Shown: piece by piece, positions 15,138-23,453 of the stretch
How the letters are laid out: every line of letters begins with the position of its first letter
Position numbering within the stretch: the stretch's first letter is position 1
From: CAMXAS01 sp964442435
Lineage (GTDB): Bacteria > Bacteroidota > Bacteroidia > Bacteroidales > P3
Length of the DNA stretch: 27,177 nucleotides
Reading direction: 5' to 3'
NCBI GenBank assembly: GCA_964442435.1
Contig: CAYTZG010000022.1
Location: forward strand, 1-27,177
Made by a program: the position numbers and the translations under genes
Notes under the pieces: generated by a model
Database searches by the model: none
Told to the model about the DNA's origin: nothing
Seen by the model: the letters and a program-made list of their open reading frames with translations, nothing else

Positions 15138-16565
15138 TTGAGTCGGAAAATTTCTTTGGCGGGAAATGCCATTTACAACGGGGCAGTACAGGTTACCAGT
15201 ATATTGGTAAACATTATACTGCTGCCGTATATTACGAGAATTCTGACGGCAGGCGATTTGGGTATCAATGCCTTTGGGTTGTCGGTATCGGGGTATTTTG
15301 TGCTGTTCGGAAATGTAGGCATTACTATTTACGGAGCAAAAGCCATTGCGGAAAACAGGGATGATGCTGAAGAAACGCAAAAGAAATTTTCACAGTGCTT
15401 AACGTTTAAGACGTTTTTTAATGTTATATCCCTGATACTTTTCAATATATGGGTCTTATTGCAAGGACAGCCCATTTATGCTGCTTTTAATTTGGTGTTG
15501 CTTTCCTCGTTAACGGATTTATCATGGGCCTTTACAGGGAAAGAAAGATTCGATTTAATAGCATTCAGGAACTTATTGATAAAGATTGTCGGGACGGGGC
15601 TGATATTCATTTTCGTCAGAAAGGAGTCGCATCTCTTGCTGTTTATCTTAATTCAGCAAGGAAGCTTGTTATTGAGTAATGCTATATACTGGATACAACT
15701 CAAGAAAATTGACCTGCGTGCTCGATTCGACAAGGTGTGCGAATCCATAAGAAATGTATTCCCGTTGTCCATGGCGATGTTTATTCCGAGTATCTTTACT
15801 TCGGTCTATTTGTCCTTGAATCAAGTTATGTTGGGTTATTTGTCGTCGATAGAAGAAGTTGCAATATACGATTACCCCAACCGGCTTGTACGGGTAACCA
15901 TCACGCTGTTGGGGGTATTGGGAACGGTGTTTATGCCTAGGTTGGCCTATCTTTTCCAAAAGGATGCGCGCGAAGAGTTTGAGAAAAAGATATATCTGCT
16001 GTGTTTTTGCTCGTTGATATTGAGTGTGCCAACAGTCTTTTTATTTATTCTTGTTGCCACGCCGTTGTGCCAGATATTCTTTTCCTCATCATTGCTAAAC
16101 GCCAATGTCGTCTTGTCGATAGTGGCTCCTACCATTATAACGTCCGGCTTAAGCCTGTATGTGATATATGTGAGTACCGGTCGGATGAAGTTTATGGCGA
16201 AAGCTGCAGCGGTGGCGGCTATTTCCAATTTTGTCATAGACTTGTTCTTGCTACCGTCATGGGGTGCGCAAGGCGCGGCGGTCTCGCTGATAATAAGTGA
16301 ACTTTTGGTAAATGCATTGTTGCTTTTCGGCATAAAGGATCTTGTCAATCTGCGGACGTTTTTTGAAAACCTGGGTTCATTTCTGCTGATAGGCTTGGTG
16401 CCTTTCTGTCTGATTTATGGCTTGAGAAGGCTTTACCCGGATATGTTCGTGATGAGTGATATACTTCAGATAGTGGCGATAGGCATTGGTTACGCCTTGT
16501 TGTATGGCGGGCTATTGACGATATTTAAGCGGAAATATATCTTGGCACTGATTCGAAACCGTTAG
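15138..16565 (+). CDS. wzx: Wzx-type polysaccharide repeat-unit flippase
   Basis: A 475-residue polytopic membrane protein of the MATE/Wzx fold with about 12-14 hydrophobic helices. The N-terminus (AGNAIYNGAVQVTSILVNII, then LPYITRILTAGDLGI) is the classical Wzx opening, and TGKERFDLIAFRN and the central VFPLSMAMFIPSIF are typical. It moves the undecaprenyl-pyrophosphate-linked repeat across the inner membrane. The start is a TTG 3 nt after rmlB's stop; no ATG is available before the conserved N-terminal helix. It is the only flippase gene in the window, and the sequence becomes AT-richer from here on. Confidence 0.92.
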   Translation: MSRKISLAGNAIYNGAVQVTSILVNIILLPYITRILTAGDLGINAFGLSVSGYFVLFGNVGITIYGAKAIAENRDDAEETQKKFSQCLTFKTFFNVISLILFNIWVLLQGQPIYAAFNLVLLSSLTDLSWAFTGKERFDLIAFRNLLIKIVGTGLIFIFVRKESHLLLFILIQQGSLLLSNAIYWIQLKKIDLRARFDKVCESIRNVFPLSMAMFIPSIFTSVYLSLNQVMLGYLSSIEEVAIYDYPNRLVRVTITLLGVLGTVFMPRLAYLFQKDAREEFEKKIYLLCFCSLILSVPTVFLFILVATPLCQIFFSSSLLNANVVLSIVAPTIITSGLSLYVIYVSTGRMKFMAKAAAVAAISNFVIDLFLLPSWGAQGAAVSLIISELLVNALLLFGIKDLVNLRTFFENLGSFLLIGLVPFCLIYGLRRLYPDMFVMSDILQIVAIGIGYALLYGGLLTIFKRKYILALIRNR

Positions 16566-16570
16566 CGTCT

Positions 16571-17503
16571 GTGGTTTACATATTATATTACAATTATTCT
16601 TATACGAAGTTTTTACTAGGAGCTTTTGCAGACAACCCGGAAGTCAAACTGGTGGAAGTTCCAAGGGAGCGATTTCCCCTGAATGCGTTTTATCGGTTGT
16701 TTGCAAAGTTAAATGTGGATTTATTTGCACCGGTAAGCTTTAATATAAAAGTTAGAAAAGTGTTGCATGCCATTAAGAAAGACGATGTCTTGCTACTTTT
16801 CGATTATTTGAAATACCCGAATGTACGTTTTCTGTTGAAGCGGACTAAGGCCGCCAAAATCCATGTGTGGATATGGAACACGATAGGGGAAAACGAGGTA
16901 AAGTTATTCAAATGCTTACACGATGAGCGTTTGGCATACCACACGTTCGATTCTTGTGAAGCGGAGCGATATGGTATTGCTTTTCACGAGCAGTTTTATC
17001 GGGAAAAAACTGTGGGGGACGAGAAAGAAATGAAGTACGATTTCTTTTTCGCAGGCCTTAATAAAGGTCGGCTACCTTACCTTGAGGCGCTATCCAAAAA
17101 ATTGCGTAGCTATGGATATGCCACTTTGTTTGTTGTAAGTGACGCTACGGCAGAAAAGGATTTATATCCCAATGTGCATATCTTGCGTAAGGAAATACCT
17201 TACGCCGAAATTCTCGATTGGGTGGCTCAATCAAGGGTTATCGTCGATATCGTGAAAGAGAATCAGGCGGGAATGACTTTGCGGGTATTGGAGGGTATAT
17301 TTTTAAAGAAAAAGGTGTTGTCGAATAATGACAAGATTCTTGACAGCACGATGTTCCGGCCTGAGAATTTCTTTGTGATGAAGGGGCTGGGCTTGAATAA
17401 AGAATCCCTCGATCAGTTTATGGCTTCCGTGTATCAGCCTTACGATGAGGCGTTCCGCCGTAAATTGCGCATTGAAACATGGTTGGACAATATATGTCGA
17501 TAA
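16571..17503 (+). CDS. Putative glycosyltransferase (GT-B-like), unassigned family
   Basis: A 310-residue soluble protein that I cannot place in a named family. It has a GT-B-like layout: KYDFFFAGLNKGRLPYLEAL near 153-172 resembles the start of a C-terminal nucleotide-binding domain, IPYAEILDWVAQSRVIVDIVKE near 208-230 and TLRVLEGIFLKKKVLSNN near 234-251 resemble the donor-binding segment of glycosyltransferases. The start is GTG, 5 nt after the wzx stop. Its place between wzx and wzy supports a role in building the repeat unit. Alternative: a non-catalytic relative. Confidence 0.6.
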   Translation: MVYILYYNYSYTKFLLGAFADNPEVKLVEVPRERFPLNAFYRLFAKLNVDLFAPVSFNIKVRKVLHAIKKDDVLLLFDYLKYPNVRFLLKRTKAAKIHVWIWNTIGENEVKLFKCLHDERLAYHTFDSCEAERYGIAFHEQFYREKTVGDEKEMKYDFFFAGLNKGRLPYLEALSKKLRSYGYATLFVVSDATAEKDLYPNVHILRKEIPYAEILDWVAQSRVIVDIVKENQAGMTLRVLEGIFLKKKVLSNNDKILDSTMFRPENFFVMKGLGLNKESLDQFMASVYQPYDEAFRRKLRIETWLDNICR

Positions 17504-17510
17504 TCGGCAG

Positions 17511-18701
17511 ATGATATATTTAGTCTTGTTTTTGATTTCGGGGTTGGCTGCAGTCGTTTTGGACAGAGGGCGTTTTGATGCCAAAAGTTCAAATGCGGTA
17601 TATTGGCTTTTGTGTTTGGTATTTATCATTGTGTCGGGTGTCAAATATCGTGTCGGGGGAGATCCATTGACCTATGCTGATGAGTATGATTCCTATCCGA
17701 CATTTGGAGATTTCGGTTCGGAAAATATCTTCCAAATGAGATACTCGCCCTTATTTTATGTCATAGTGGCGTTATGTAAGTTGGTGTCTAATGATTTTGT
17801 CTGTTTTCAAATCGTACAGGCTCTCGTTATCAATATCGCCGTATTTTGGATAATCAACCGATATTCGAGATTCCGATTTACGGCTGTATTTTTTTACTAC
17901 ATTTTGTTCTATCTCTATTTTTGGGAAGTGATGCGGGAAACGTTCTGTATAGCATTGTTCCTTTTTGCAGTTCCATCCCTTTTGCAAAAACGGTATCTGC
18001 GATACTATCTTATCGTGTTGCCCGCGGTTTTTATTCATATTTCCGCCTCGTTTCTATTGGTATTTCCTTTGTTGTATAAGTTTGTCGAGAAGGGATGGCT
18101 GGCATTATGGGTTGGGGCTTTTGTCTGTGCAATGTTATTTATATTGATTTTTAAGTATCCGACGGCGTTCGCACTGGTGCTTCCCGGTAAGATTATGCAT
18201 AAAATAATGAGCTATGCTTCGGTTGGAATTTATGGCCCAACGGTCGTGCTGAACTACATTCATGCTTGCGCACTTGCGATACTTACGGCGCTTTCAGAGA
18301 AGATATGTGGCAAGGACAAGATTCAGCCTATTTTGAAGATTTATATCTTGCTGTTTATTTTGACCGCTGGCGTACAGGGAATTTATCGTCTTACTAATTA
18401 TGTGTGTATCTTTGAGGCCATTGTGATATCGAATCTGTTGTTCCCCGTCTTTAGGCAGTTGCTTGCCAAACAATTCTCGTCTGTCGTATTGGCGGTTTCG
18501 GTTTCGATAATCTTGGTGCTTAAAGCGTTTAATTTTACGATTTCCACGGACTATTATTCTTCTGGGACGCACTTTTATAATTTATATTACCCTTATGAAA
18601 CGGTATTCGCTCCGGAAAGTCACTATTGGCGGGAAGCGATATATTACCACCAGATGGAAGAACAGCGCGAGATGCATGCTCGCAATGTGTTGAATTATTA
18701 A
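17511..18701 (+). CDS. wzy: EpsG-family polysaccharide polymerase (Wzy)
   Basis: A 396-residue polytopic membrane protein with about ten helices. SGVKYRVGGDPLTYADEYDSYP near 42-63 is the EpsG-family signature (R47, GGD, YADEY), and VMRETFCIALFLFAVPSL with HISASFLLVFPLLY follows the family pattern. EpsG proteins polymerise exported repeat units at the periplasmic face. A frame opening at 17445 overlaps the previous gene, but the ATG at 17511, 7 nt after that gene's stop, gives a clean first membrane helix. It belongs to a different fold family from the two Wzy_C proteins of the first locus, which indicates that the two loci make separate polymers. Confidence 0.82.
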   Translation: MIYLVLFLISGLAAVVLDRGRFDAKSSNAVYWLLCLVFIIVSGVKYRVGGDPLTYADEYDSYPTFGDFGSENIFQMRYSPLFYVIVALCKLVSNDFVCFQIVQALVINIAVFWIINRYSRFRFTAVFFYYILFYLYFWEVMRETFCIALFLFAVPSLLQKRYLRYYLIVLPAVFIHISASFLLVFPLLYKFVEKGWLALWVGAFVCAMLFILIFKYPTAFALVLPGKIMHKIMSYASVGIYGPTVVLNYIHACALAILTALSEKICGKDKIQPILKIYILLFILTAGVQGIYRLTNYVCIFEAIVISNLLFPVFRQLLAKQFSSVVLAVSVSIILVLKAFNFTISTDYYSSGTHFYNLYYPYETVFAPESHYWREAIYYHQMEEQREMHARNVLNY

Positions 18702-18712
18702 TGTAATATCTC

Positions 18713-19729
18713 ATGTTAGTATCATTTATTGTACCAGTATATAATACGCAGGATTATCTGGAGGAGTGTTTGGATTCCCTTATAGGGCAAACGTGTGCTG
18801 ACTATGAGGTTATCGTCATTAATGACGGCTCAACGGATAATTCTGCGGAAATCATAGCGCGCTATGCATCGCAATACGATAGTATTCGTGTTATTACGCA
18901 AGAGAACAGCGGCTTGTCTGTAGCTCGGAATGTTGGAATCCACCAAGCGAAAGGCGACTATATTTTCTTTGTGGATTCAGATGATTATGTGAATGTGGAT
19001 GCGGTCCGATTTATAAAGAGAAATATATCGATTTCTGATGTACCCGCGGACGTGATAACATTTTCAAGGTATATATTATTCGGCGGGGTAAGCGAACTTG
19101 AATCTCTTGCAATAGACAGGGAATGGTTGAGCCAAAGTACCGAGACCATTTTTTTGAAAATGCTTGAGAGCGCTAAGTTCCAGGCATCTGTTTCGCAGAA
19201 AATATTTTCCAGAAAACTTATCAAAGAGCATCAATTGGAATTTATTCCGGGCATACGATATGAAGATTTATACTTTAGTATTAAGGCTTTTCTTTTGTCG
19301 AAAAATATAGGTACGATAGAAGAAGGATTATATTACTATAGACGTACTAATAATCAAAGTATCACGAATACTATCTCTCCTAATGATGCGGATGTTGTTG
19401 TGACGCTTGATAGATTGTATAAATTCATGGTGGAGAGTGGTTTCGAATACATGATCAATCTTCCCATTTGGAAAATTTTTATTTGCAAATGGGTATGTAA
19501 TGCGACATTCTTCAAGTATCCGCATTTGAATTTTTGGAACCGAGTGGGGTGGCATAACTGTTGTGTGATAAAGAAAGACCCGTTATTCCGAGATAGCCTC
19601 AAGGTAACGGCCCGTATGGCGCCCCAAAAGAATTTGAGGATAGCCGCAAGGTTGATAGATACAAGTGTAACGATGTTTTATATTGTTCGTAAAATAAGTA
19701 AAGTACTCTTAAAAAATAAAAGGTTTTAA
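18713..19729 (+). CDS. GT2-family glycosyltransferase
   Basis: A 338-residue GT-A enzyme. MLVSFIVPVYNTQDYLEECLDSL opens the family-2 fold; NDGSTDNS lies at 37-44, QENSGLSVARN near 63-73, and the metal-binding DSDD at 88-91. The C-terminal 100 residues are basic and hydrophobic and may contact the membrane. It transfers one sugar of the repeat unit in the cytoplasm; the specificity is unknown. The stop TAA overlaps the next ATG by one base, indicating translational coupling with the CDP-ribitol synthase. The gene is strongly AT-rich; for example 19021-19080 has 19 G+C in 60. Confidence 0.9.
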   Translation: MLVSFIVPVYNTQDYLEECLDSLIGQTCADYEVIVINDGSTDNSAEIIARYASQYDSIRVITQENSGLSVARNVGIHQAKGDYIFFVDSDDYVNVDAVRFIKRNISISDVPADVITFSRYILFGGVSELESLAIDREWLSQSTETIFLKMLESAKFQASVSQKIFSRKLIKEHQLEFIPGIRYEDLYFSIKAFLLSKNIGTIEEGLYYYRRTNNQSITNTISPNDADVVVTLDRLYKFMVESGFEYMINLPIWKIFICKWVCNATFFKYPHLNFWNRVGWHNCCVIKKDPLFRDSLKVTARMAPQKNLRIAARLIDTSVTMFYIVRKISKVLLKNKRF

Positions 19730-21114
19730 TGAAAAACGTTGCTGTAATCCTGGCTGGAGGAATCGGAAGCCGTTTGAATGCGGGCGTACCTAAACAGTTT
19801 CTAAAGGTGGCGGGTATGTCGGTTATCGAACATACCATTTCCGCTTTTGAACGTCATCCTCAAATAGACGAAATAGCCGTGGTGGTAAACGATGCCTATC
19901 AGCAAAAAATGTCATCGTATATCGTGAAAAACGACTTCAAGAAAGTCAAGAGGATTTTGGCGAGTGGCGCCGAACGTTATCACTCCTCGTTGTCTGCGAT
20001 TAGCGCCTATTCGATAGATGGCGAAGAATGCAACCTGATTTTTCACGATGCGGTCCGTCCTCTGATAAGCGCTTCTGTAATAAGCGATGTAGTGACGGCT
20101 CTTGAAACCTATGATGCCGTTGACGTAGCCATACCGACAGCCGACACCATTATCAAAGTGAGTGCGGGCAGCATTATTGAGGATATTCCAAACCGTAAGA
20201 CCTTGATGCGGGGGCAGACGCCGCAGGGCTTTAAACTCTCGGTTATCAAACGCGCTTACGATATTGCGTTGGCCGACCCAAATTTTGTTACGACCGACGA
20301 TTGTGGCGTGGTGATGAAATATTTGCCGGAAGTCAAGGTGGGCGTCGTAGCTGGTGAGGGAGCCAATATGAAACTAACCTATCAAGAAGATTTTTATTTG
20401 ATAGAGAAGTTGTTTCAACTCAAAACGACCGACTTGCTTCATTATGAACTGACCGATAGGGAACGGGCAATTCTTAATGGGAAAGTGATTGTCATATTCG
20501 GGGCCTCGTCCGGCATCGGAGCGGATTTAGTGGATGTTTGCAAGGAATGCGGGGCGCATGTACATGGTTTCAGCCGCTCGCTCACGGGTACGGATGTTAC
20601 TTCGGTGGAGAGTGTGCGAAAGGCTTTGGCTTCGGTCAACGATAAAGAAGGACGGATTGATTGTGTGGTGGATACGGCGGCCGTTTTGCATAAAGAGCCG
20701 TTGAATGCCATGGCGTATGAACAAATCTACGAGGCCATTGATATCAACTATAAAGGGATGGTCATTGTAGCTAAAGAGTCTTTTGAGTATCTGAAAGCCT
20801 CCAAGGGGGCATTGATGTTTTATACGTCCAGCAGTTATACACGCGGCCGCATGAATTATACCATTTACTCCTCCACAAAGTGCGCGACGGTCAATTTCGT
20901 GCAGGCCATAGCCGAGGAGTGGGTAACGTATGGCATCCGCGTGCATTGCATCAACCCCGAACGAACGAAAACGCCTATGCGCGTGCGTAATTTCGGTGTA
21001 GAGGATGAGTCAACCCTGCTTAAATCCATTGTGGTTGCTCAAGTCAGTGCCAAGGTGTTGGCCTCGGACATCACGGGGCAGGTGGTCGATGTAAAAATTA
21101 AAAACTTTAAATAA
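19729..21114 (+). CDS. Bifunctional cytidylyltransferase / SDR reductase, CDP-ribitol synthase (Bcs1/Acs1-like)
   Basis: A 461-residue fusion. Residues 1-235 are an IspD/TarI-type cytidylyltransferase: LAGGIGSRLNAGVPKQF at 8-24, HDAVRP at 106-111, RGQTPQGF at 161-168 and TDDCGVV at 189-195. Residues 250-461 are a short-chain dehydrogenase: GASSGIG at 258-264, serines in TSSSY at 366-370, catalytic Y380 and K384 (YSSTK). This order is that of H. influenzae Bcs1/Acs1, which reduces ribulose 5-phosphate to ribitol 5-phosphate and couples it to CTP to give CDP-ribitol. Gram-positive bacteria use a separate TarI and a zinc-type TarJ instead. A different CDP-polyol cannot be excluded from sequence alone. 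The next gene starts at the base after the stop and is the expected user of the product. Confidence 0.87.
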   Translation: MKNVAVILAGGIGSRLNAGVPKQFLKVAGMSVIEHTISAFERHPQIDEIAVVVNDAYQQKMSSYIVKNDFKKVKRILASGAERYHSSLSAISAYSIDGEECNLIFHDAVRPLISASVISDVVTALETYDAVDVAIPTADTIIKVSAGSIIEDIPNRKTLMRGQTPQGFKLSVIKRAYDIALADPNFVTTDDCGVVMKYLPEVKVGVVAGEGANMKLTYQEDFYLIEKLFQLKTTDLLHYELTDRERAILNGKVIVIFGASSGIGADLVDVCKECGAHVHGFSRSLTGTDVTSVESVRKALASVNDKEGRIDCVVDTAAVLHKEPLNAMAYEQIYEAIDINYKGMVIVAKESFEYLKASKGALMFYTSSSYTRGRMNYTIYSSTKCATVNFVQAIAEEWVTYGIRVHCINPERTKTPMRVRNFGVEDESTLLKSIVVAQVSAKVLASDITGQVVDVKIKNFK

Positions 21115-22371
21115 GTGTCGGGGTTCTTTACTTGGGTTATCCGAAATAGGTCCTGTCGGGAGATAATCGGTCGTCTGGCGGATGTGGCTTTCGGTTGGTG
21201 TGTTCGGGCTATTTCGTTTGTTACCATACGGAATAAGCGGAAATGGCTAATCGGTAACAAAACGGGCTGGACGGATAATTCCAAGTATTTGATGCTTTTT
21301 CTCAGTCAGGATAATCCTGAACGGATACGGTTGATTTGGATTGGACGAAGCAAAGGGGAAGTGGAAGTTGTTAGGAGTAAGGGGATAGAAGCTTATCGTA
21401 AATGGAGTTTTTGCGGTTTATATCATGCGTTGACGGCGGCGGTTTATTGCTTTTCGTCCGATGTTAGTGACATTAACTATTGGGCATCGGGTAAGGCACT
21501 TAAAGTCAATATGTGGCATGGGGTTGGCCTTAAGAAGTTGGGGATGAAAGGGAGCATTTTGTATAATCCGCATGATTGGAAAACTCGTGTCTTTGCGCCG
21601 TATTGCTATGATAGTCCGACCTATTTTGTAGGACCATCCGATATGATGGCGCGTCATTTTGCGGATTGCTACCGCTTGTCGGATGCTCAAATGTTGCGGG
21701 TGGGATATCCGCGTTGTGATTTACTCCAACGTAGCGTGGACTATGTAGAAGATTATATCCGGCATTTTGAAAGTGCGGAAATGTTGGCGTTGTATGAAGA
21801 ACTCGGGCGGTATCAAAAGGTATATATTTATATGCCTACGTTTCGGGATGATCAAAGAGACTTTATTGTTTCAGCCGGCATCGATTTTGTAAAGTTGAAC
21901 GAACTTTTGCGTAAAAAGAACTATTTTTTGCTTTTGAAATTCCATCCGGCGACGCGTGTCTGCTCTATGGATATTGATGGTTTATCGAATATGCGTCTCG
22001 TGGATAAGCGGATGGATATTTATCCTATTCTTCCTAAAACAGATGTTTTGATAACGGACTATTCTTCGATTTATTATGATTATATTTTAATGAAGCGGAA
22101 GAGTGTTATCCTATTCCCGTTTGATTATTCGGAATATATTGAACATAGCCGCGATTTCGCTTTCGATTACATGACCTATACGCCGGGCGTTAAAGCGTGG
22201 AGTTTTGATGAATTATATGCCATTATTGAATCGGGACGAGAACTTGAATTTCCAGAACGCGATGATATTATCCGAAAGTTTTGGGGCGATAATTTCAACA
22301 ATGCGTCTGCCCGGATAAAGTCTGTGGTCTTGAATAGGCTGCAAGATGGATGGGAAAATAACGAAAAATAG
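21115..22371 (+). CDS. CDP-polyol phosphotransferase, TagB/TagF (Glyphos_transf) family
   Basis: A 418-residue protein of the family that transfers glycerol-phosphate or ribitol-phosphate from CDP-polyols to teichoic acid chains. Diagnostic elements are WHGVGLKKLG at 134-143 with the catalytic histidine at 135, PTFRDD at 241-246, KFHP at 275-278 and DVLITDYSSIYYDYIL at 310-325. It lacks the extra N-terminal glycosyltransferase region of long TagF proteins and is close to the size of single-transfer enzymes. The start is GTG at the base after the CDP-ribitol synthase stop, so the pair is tightly coupled; ribitol-phosphate is the likely unit transferred. It should act peripherally at the inner membrane. 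N-terminal hydrophobic stretch (about 22-38) may anchor it. Confidence 0.88.
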   Translation: MSGFFTWVIRNRSCREIIGRLADVAFGWCVRAISFVTIRNKRKWLIGNKTGWTDNSKYLMLFLSQDNPERIRLIWIGRSKGEVEVVRSKGIEAYRKWSFCGLYHALTAAVYCFSSDVSDINYWASGKALKVNMWHGVGLKKLGMKGSILYNPHDWKTRVFAPYCYDSPTYFVGPSDMMARHFADCYRLSDAQMLRVGYPRCDLLQRSVDYVEDYIRHFESAEMLALYEELGRYQKVYIYMPTFRDDQRDFIVSAGIDFVKLNELLRKKNYFLLLKFHPATRVCSMDIDGLSNMRLVDKRMDIYPILPKTDVLITDYSSIYYDYILMKRKSVILFPFDYSEYIEHSRDFAFDYMTYTPGVKAWSFDELYAIIESGRELEFPERDDIIRKFWGDNFNNASARIKSVVLNRLQDGWENNEK

Positions 22372-22394
22372 AAAAGCTTTTAAAATCATTTATA

Positions 22395-23438
22395 ATGAAC
22401 TCTGCGGTTATGGAACCTATAGATGCCGTTATTCCTTGGGTGGATGATACTGACTTGGAATGGAAAACCGAACGCAATAAATATTTATCGGAATTCCGGG
22501 AAAGTTCCGAGAGGCTCTCGCATTATTTTAGAGATTGGGATACTTTGCGTTATGTTTTTCGCAGTATCGAATTCAATATGCCTTGGATCAGAACCGTACA
22601 TTTTCTGACTTGTGGACATTTGCCCGATTGGCTGAATACGATTCACCCCAAACTCCGGATACATAAGCATTCGGAGTTTTTTTCAAAAGACTCAGTATTG
22701 CCAATGTTTAGCGCTCATCCGATAGAGATGAATCTGATGAATATCGAAGGTCTTGCTGAAAGGTTTATTTATTTTAACGATGACACATTGGTTGTCAAGC
22801 CGGTCAGTCCGGACCGCTTTTTTTTCGGCGAGCTTCCGGTTGACTCCCTCGTTTGGGATTTTCCGCGAGGAGGGTGGCTTTATGACCGAATCCGCATAAA
22901 AGACACTTATGCTGATATATGTAAAAATTCCATACACTTGATTTTAAGTCGTATTTCATTGGGAAAGTTGATGGAGCGGAAAAATGAATTCCTATACCAT
23001 CGCACGTATCCTTGGGTAGACAGAATGAGAAATCGCTTTTTCAATACCATAGGTGTGCATGAATGGATAAAGGTAAACCATCATCCTCAGGCACATACGC
23101 TTTCAAATCTTAGAACTTGTCAGGAACTTTTTGGAGAAGCAATGAGGAATACAGCCCGGAGCCGATTTAGGACAAATACGGACGTGAATCAATATCTCTA
23201 TAGGAATTATGCTCTCCTATCCGGCAACTTTTATCCGTATTTTCATGATGATTCTTTCTGTGTAGCATTGTCTTCTGTCGAATACTATAATACAACGCGT
23301 CATAACTTAACCGAAAAGACGCTTGTTTGCTTGAATGACAGTTTATTCTTGAAAGAGGAGGAGTATCCTTTGCTAAAGCAAATGGTTGCCCGCGATCTTA
23401 AGCAATGCTTGCCGCTTAAATCGAATTTTGAAAAATAG
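22395..23438 (+). CDS. Stealth-family sugar-phosphate transferase
   Basis: A 347-residue Stealth protein, the family of capsular sugar-1-phosphate transferases related to eukaryotic GlcNAc-1-phosphotransferase. CR1 is visible as IDAVIPWVDDTDLEW at 9-23; CR2 as DWDTLRYVFRSIEFNMPWI with HFLTCGHLPDWL at 47-80 and FIYFNDDTLVVKP at 124-136; the later HHPQAHTLSNL and the FHDDSFCV stretch near the C-terminus would be CR3 and CR4. These enzymes form phosphodiester bonds by moving hexose-1-phosphate from a nucleotide sugar. An alternative start lies at 22410. It directly follows a second, unrelated phosphotransferase, so the polymer may hold two kinds of phosphodiester. Confidence 0.88.
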   Translation: MNSAVMEPIDAVIPWVDDTDLEWKTERNKYLSEFRESSERLSHYFRDWDTLRYVFRSIEFNMPWIRTVHFLTCGHLPDWLNTIHPKLRIHKHSEFFSKDSVLPMFSAHPIEMNLMNIEGLAERFIYFNDDTLVVKPVSPDRFFFGELPVDSLVWDFPRGGWLYDRIRIKDTYADICKNSIHLILSRISLGKLMERKNEFLYHRTYPWVDRMRNRFFNTIGVHEWIKVNHHPQAHTLSNLRTCQELFGEAMRNTARSRFRTNTDVNQYLYRNYALLSGNFYPYFHDDSFCVALSSVEYYNTTRHNLTEKTLVCLNDSLFLKEEEYPLLKQMVARDLKQCLPLKSNFEK

Positions 23439-23453
23439 GTTTTTCTTGAACCT

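Noticed and set aside
13959..15380. A 473-codon minus-strand frame opposite rmlB
   Set aside because: Antisense shadow of rmlB with low-complexity, histidine- and arginine-rich sequence and no promoter.
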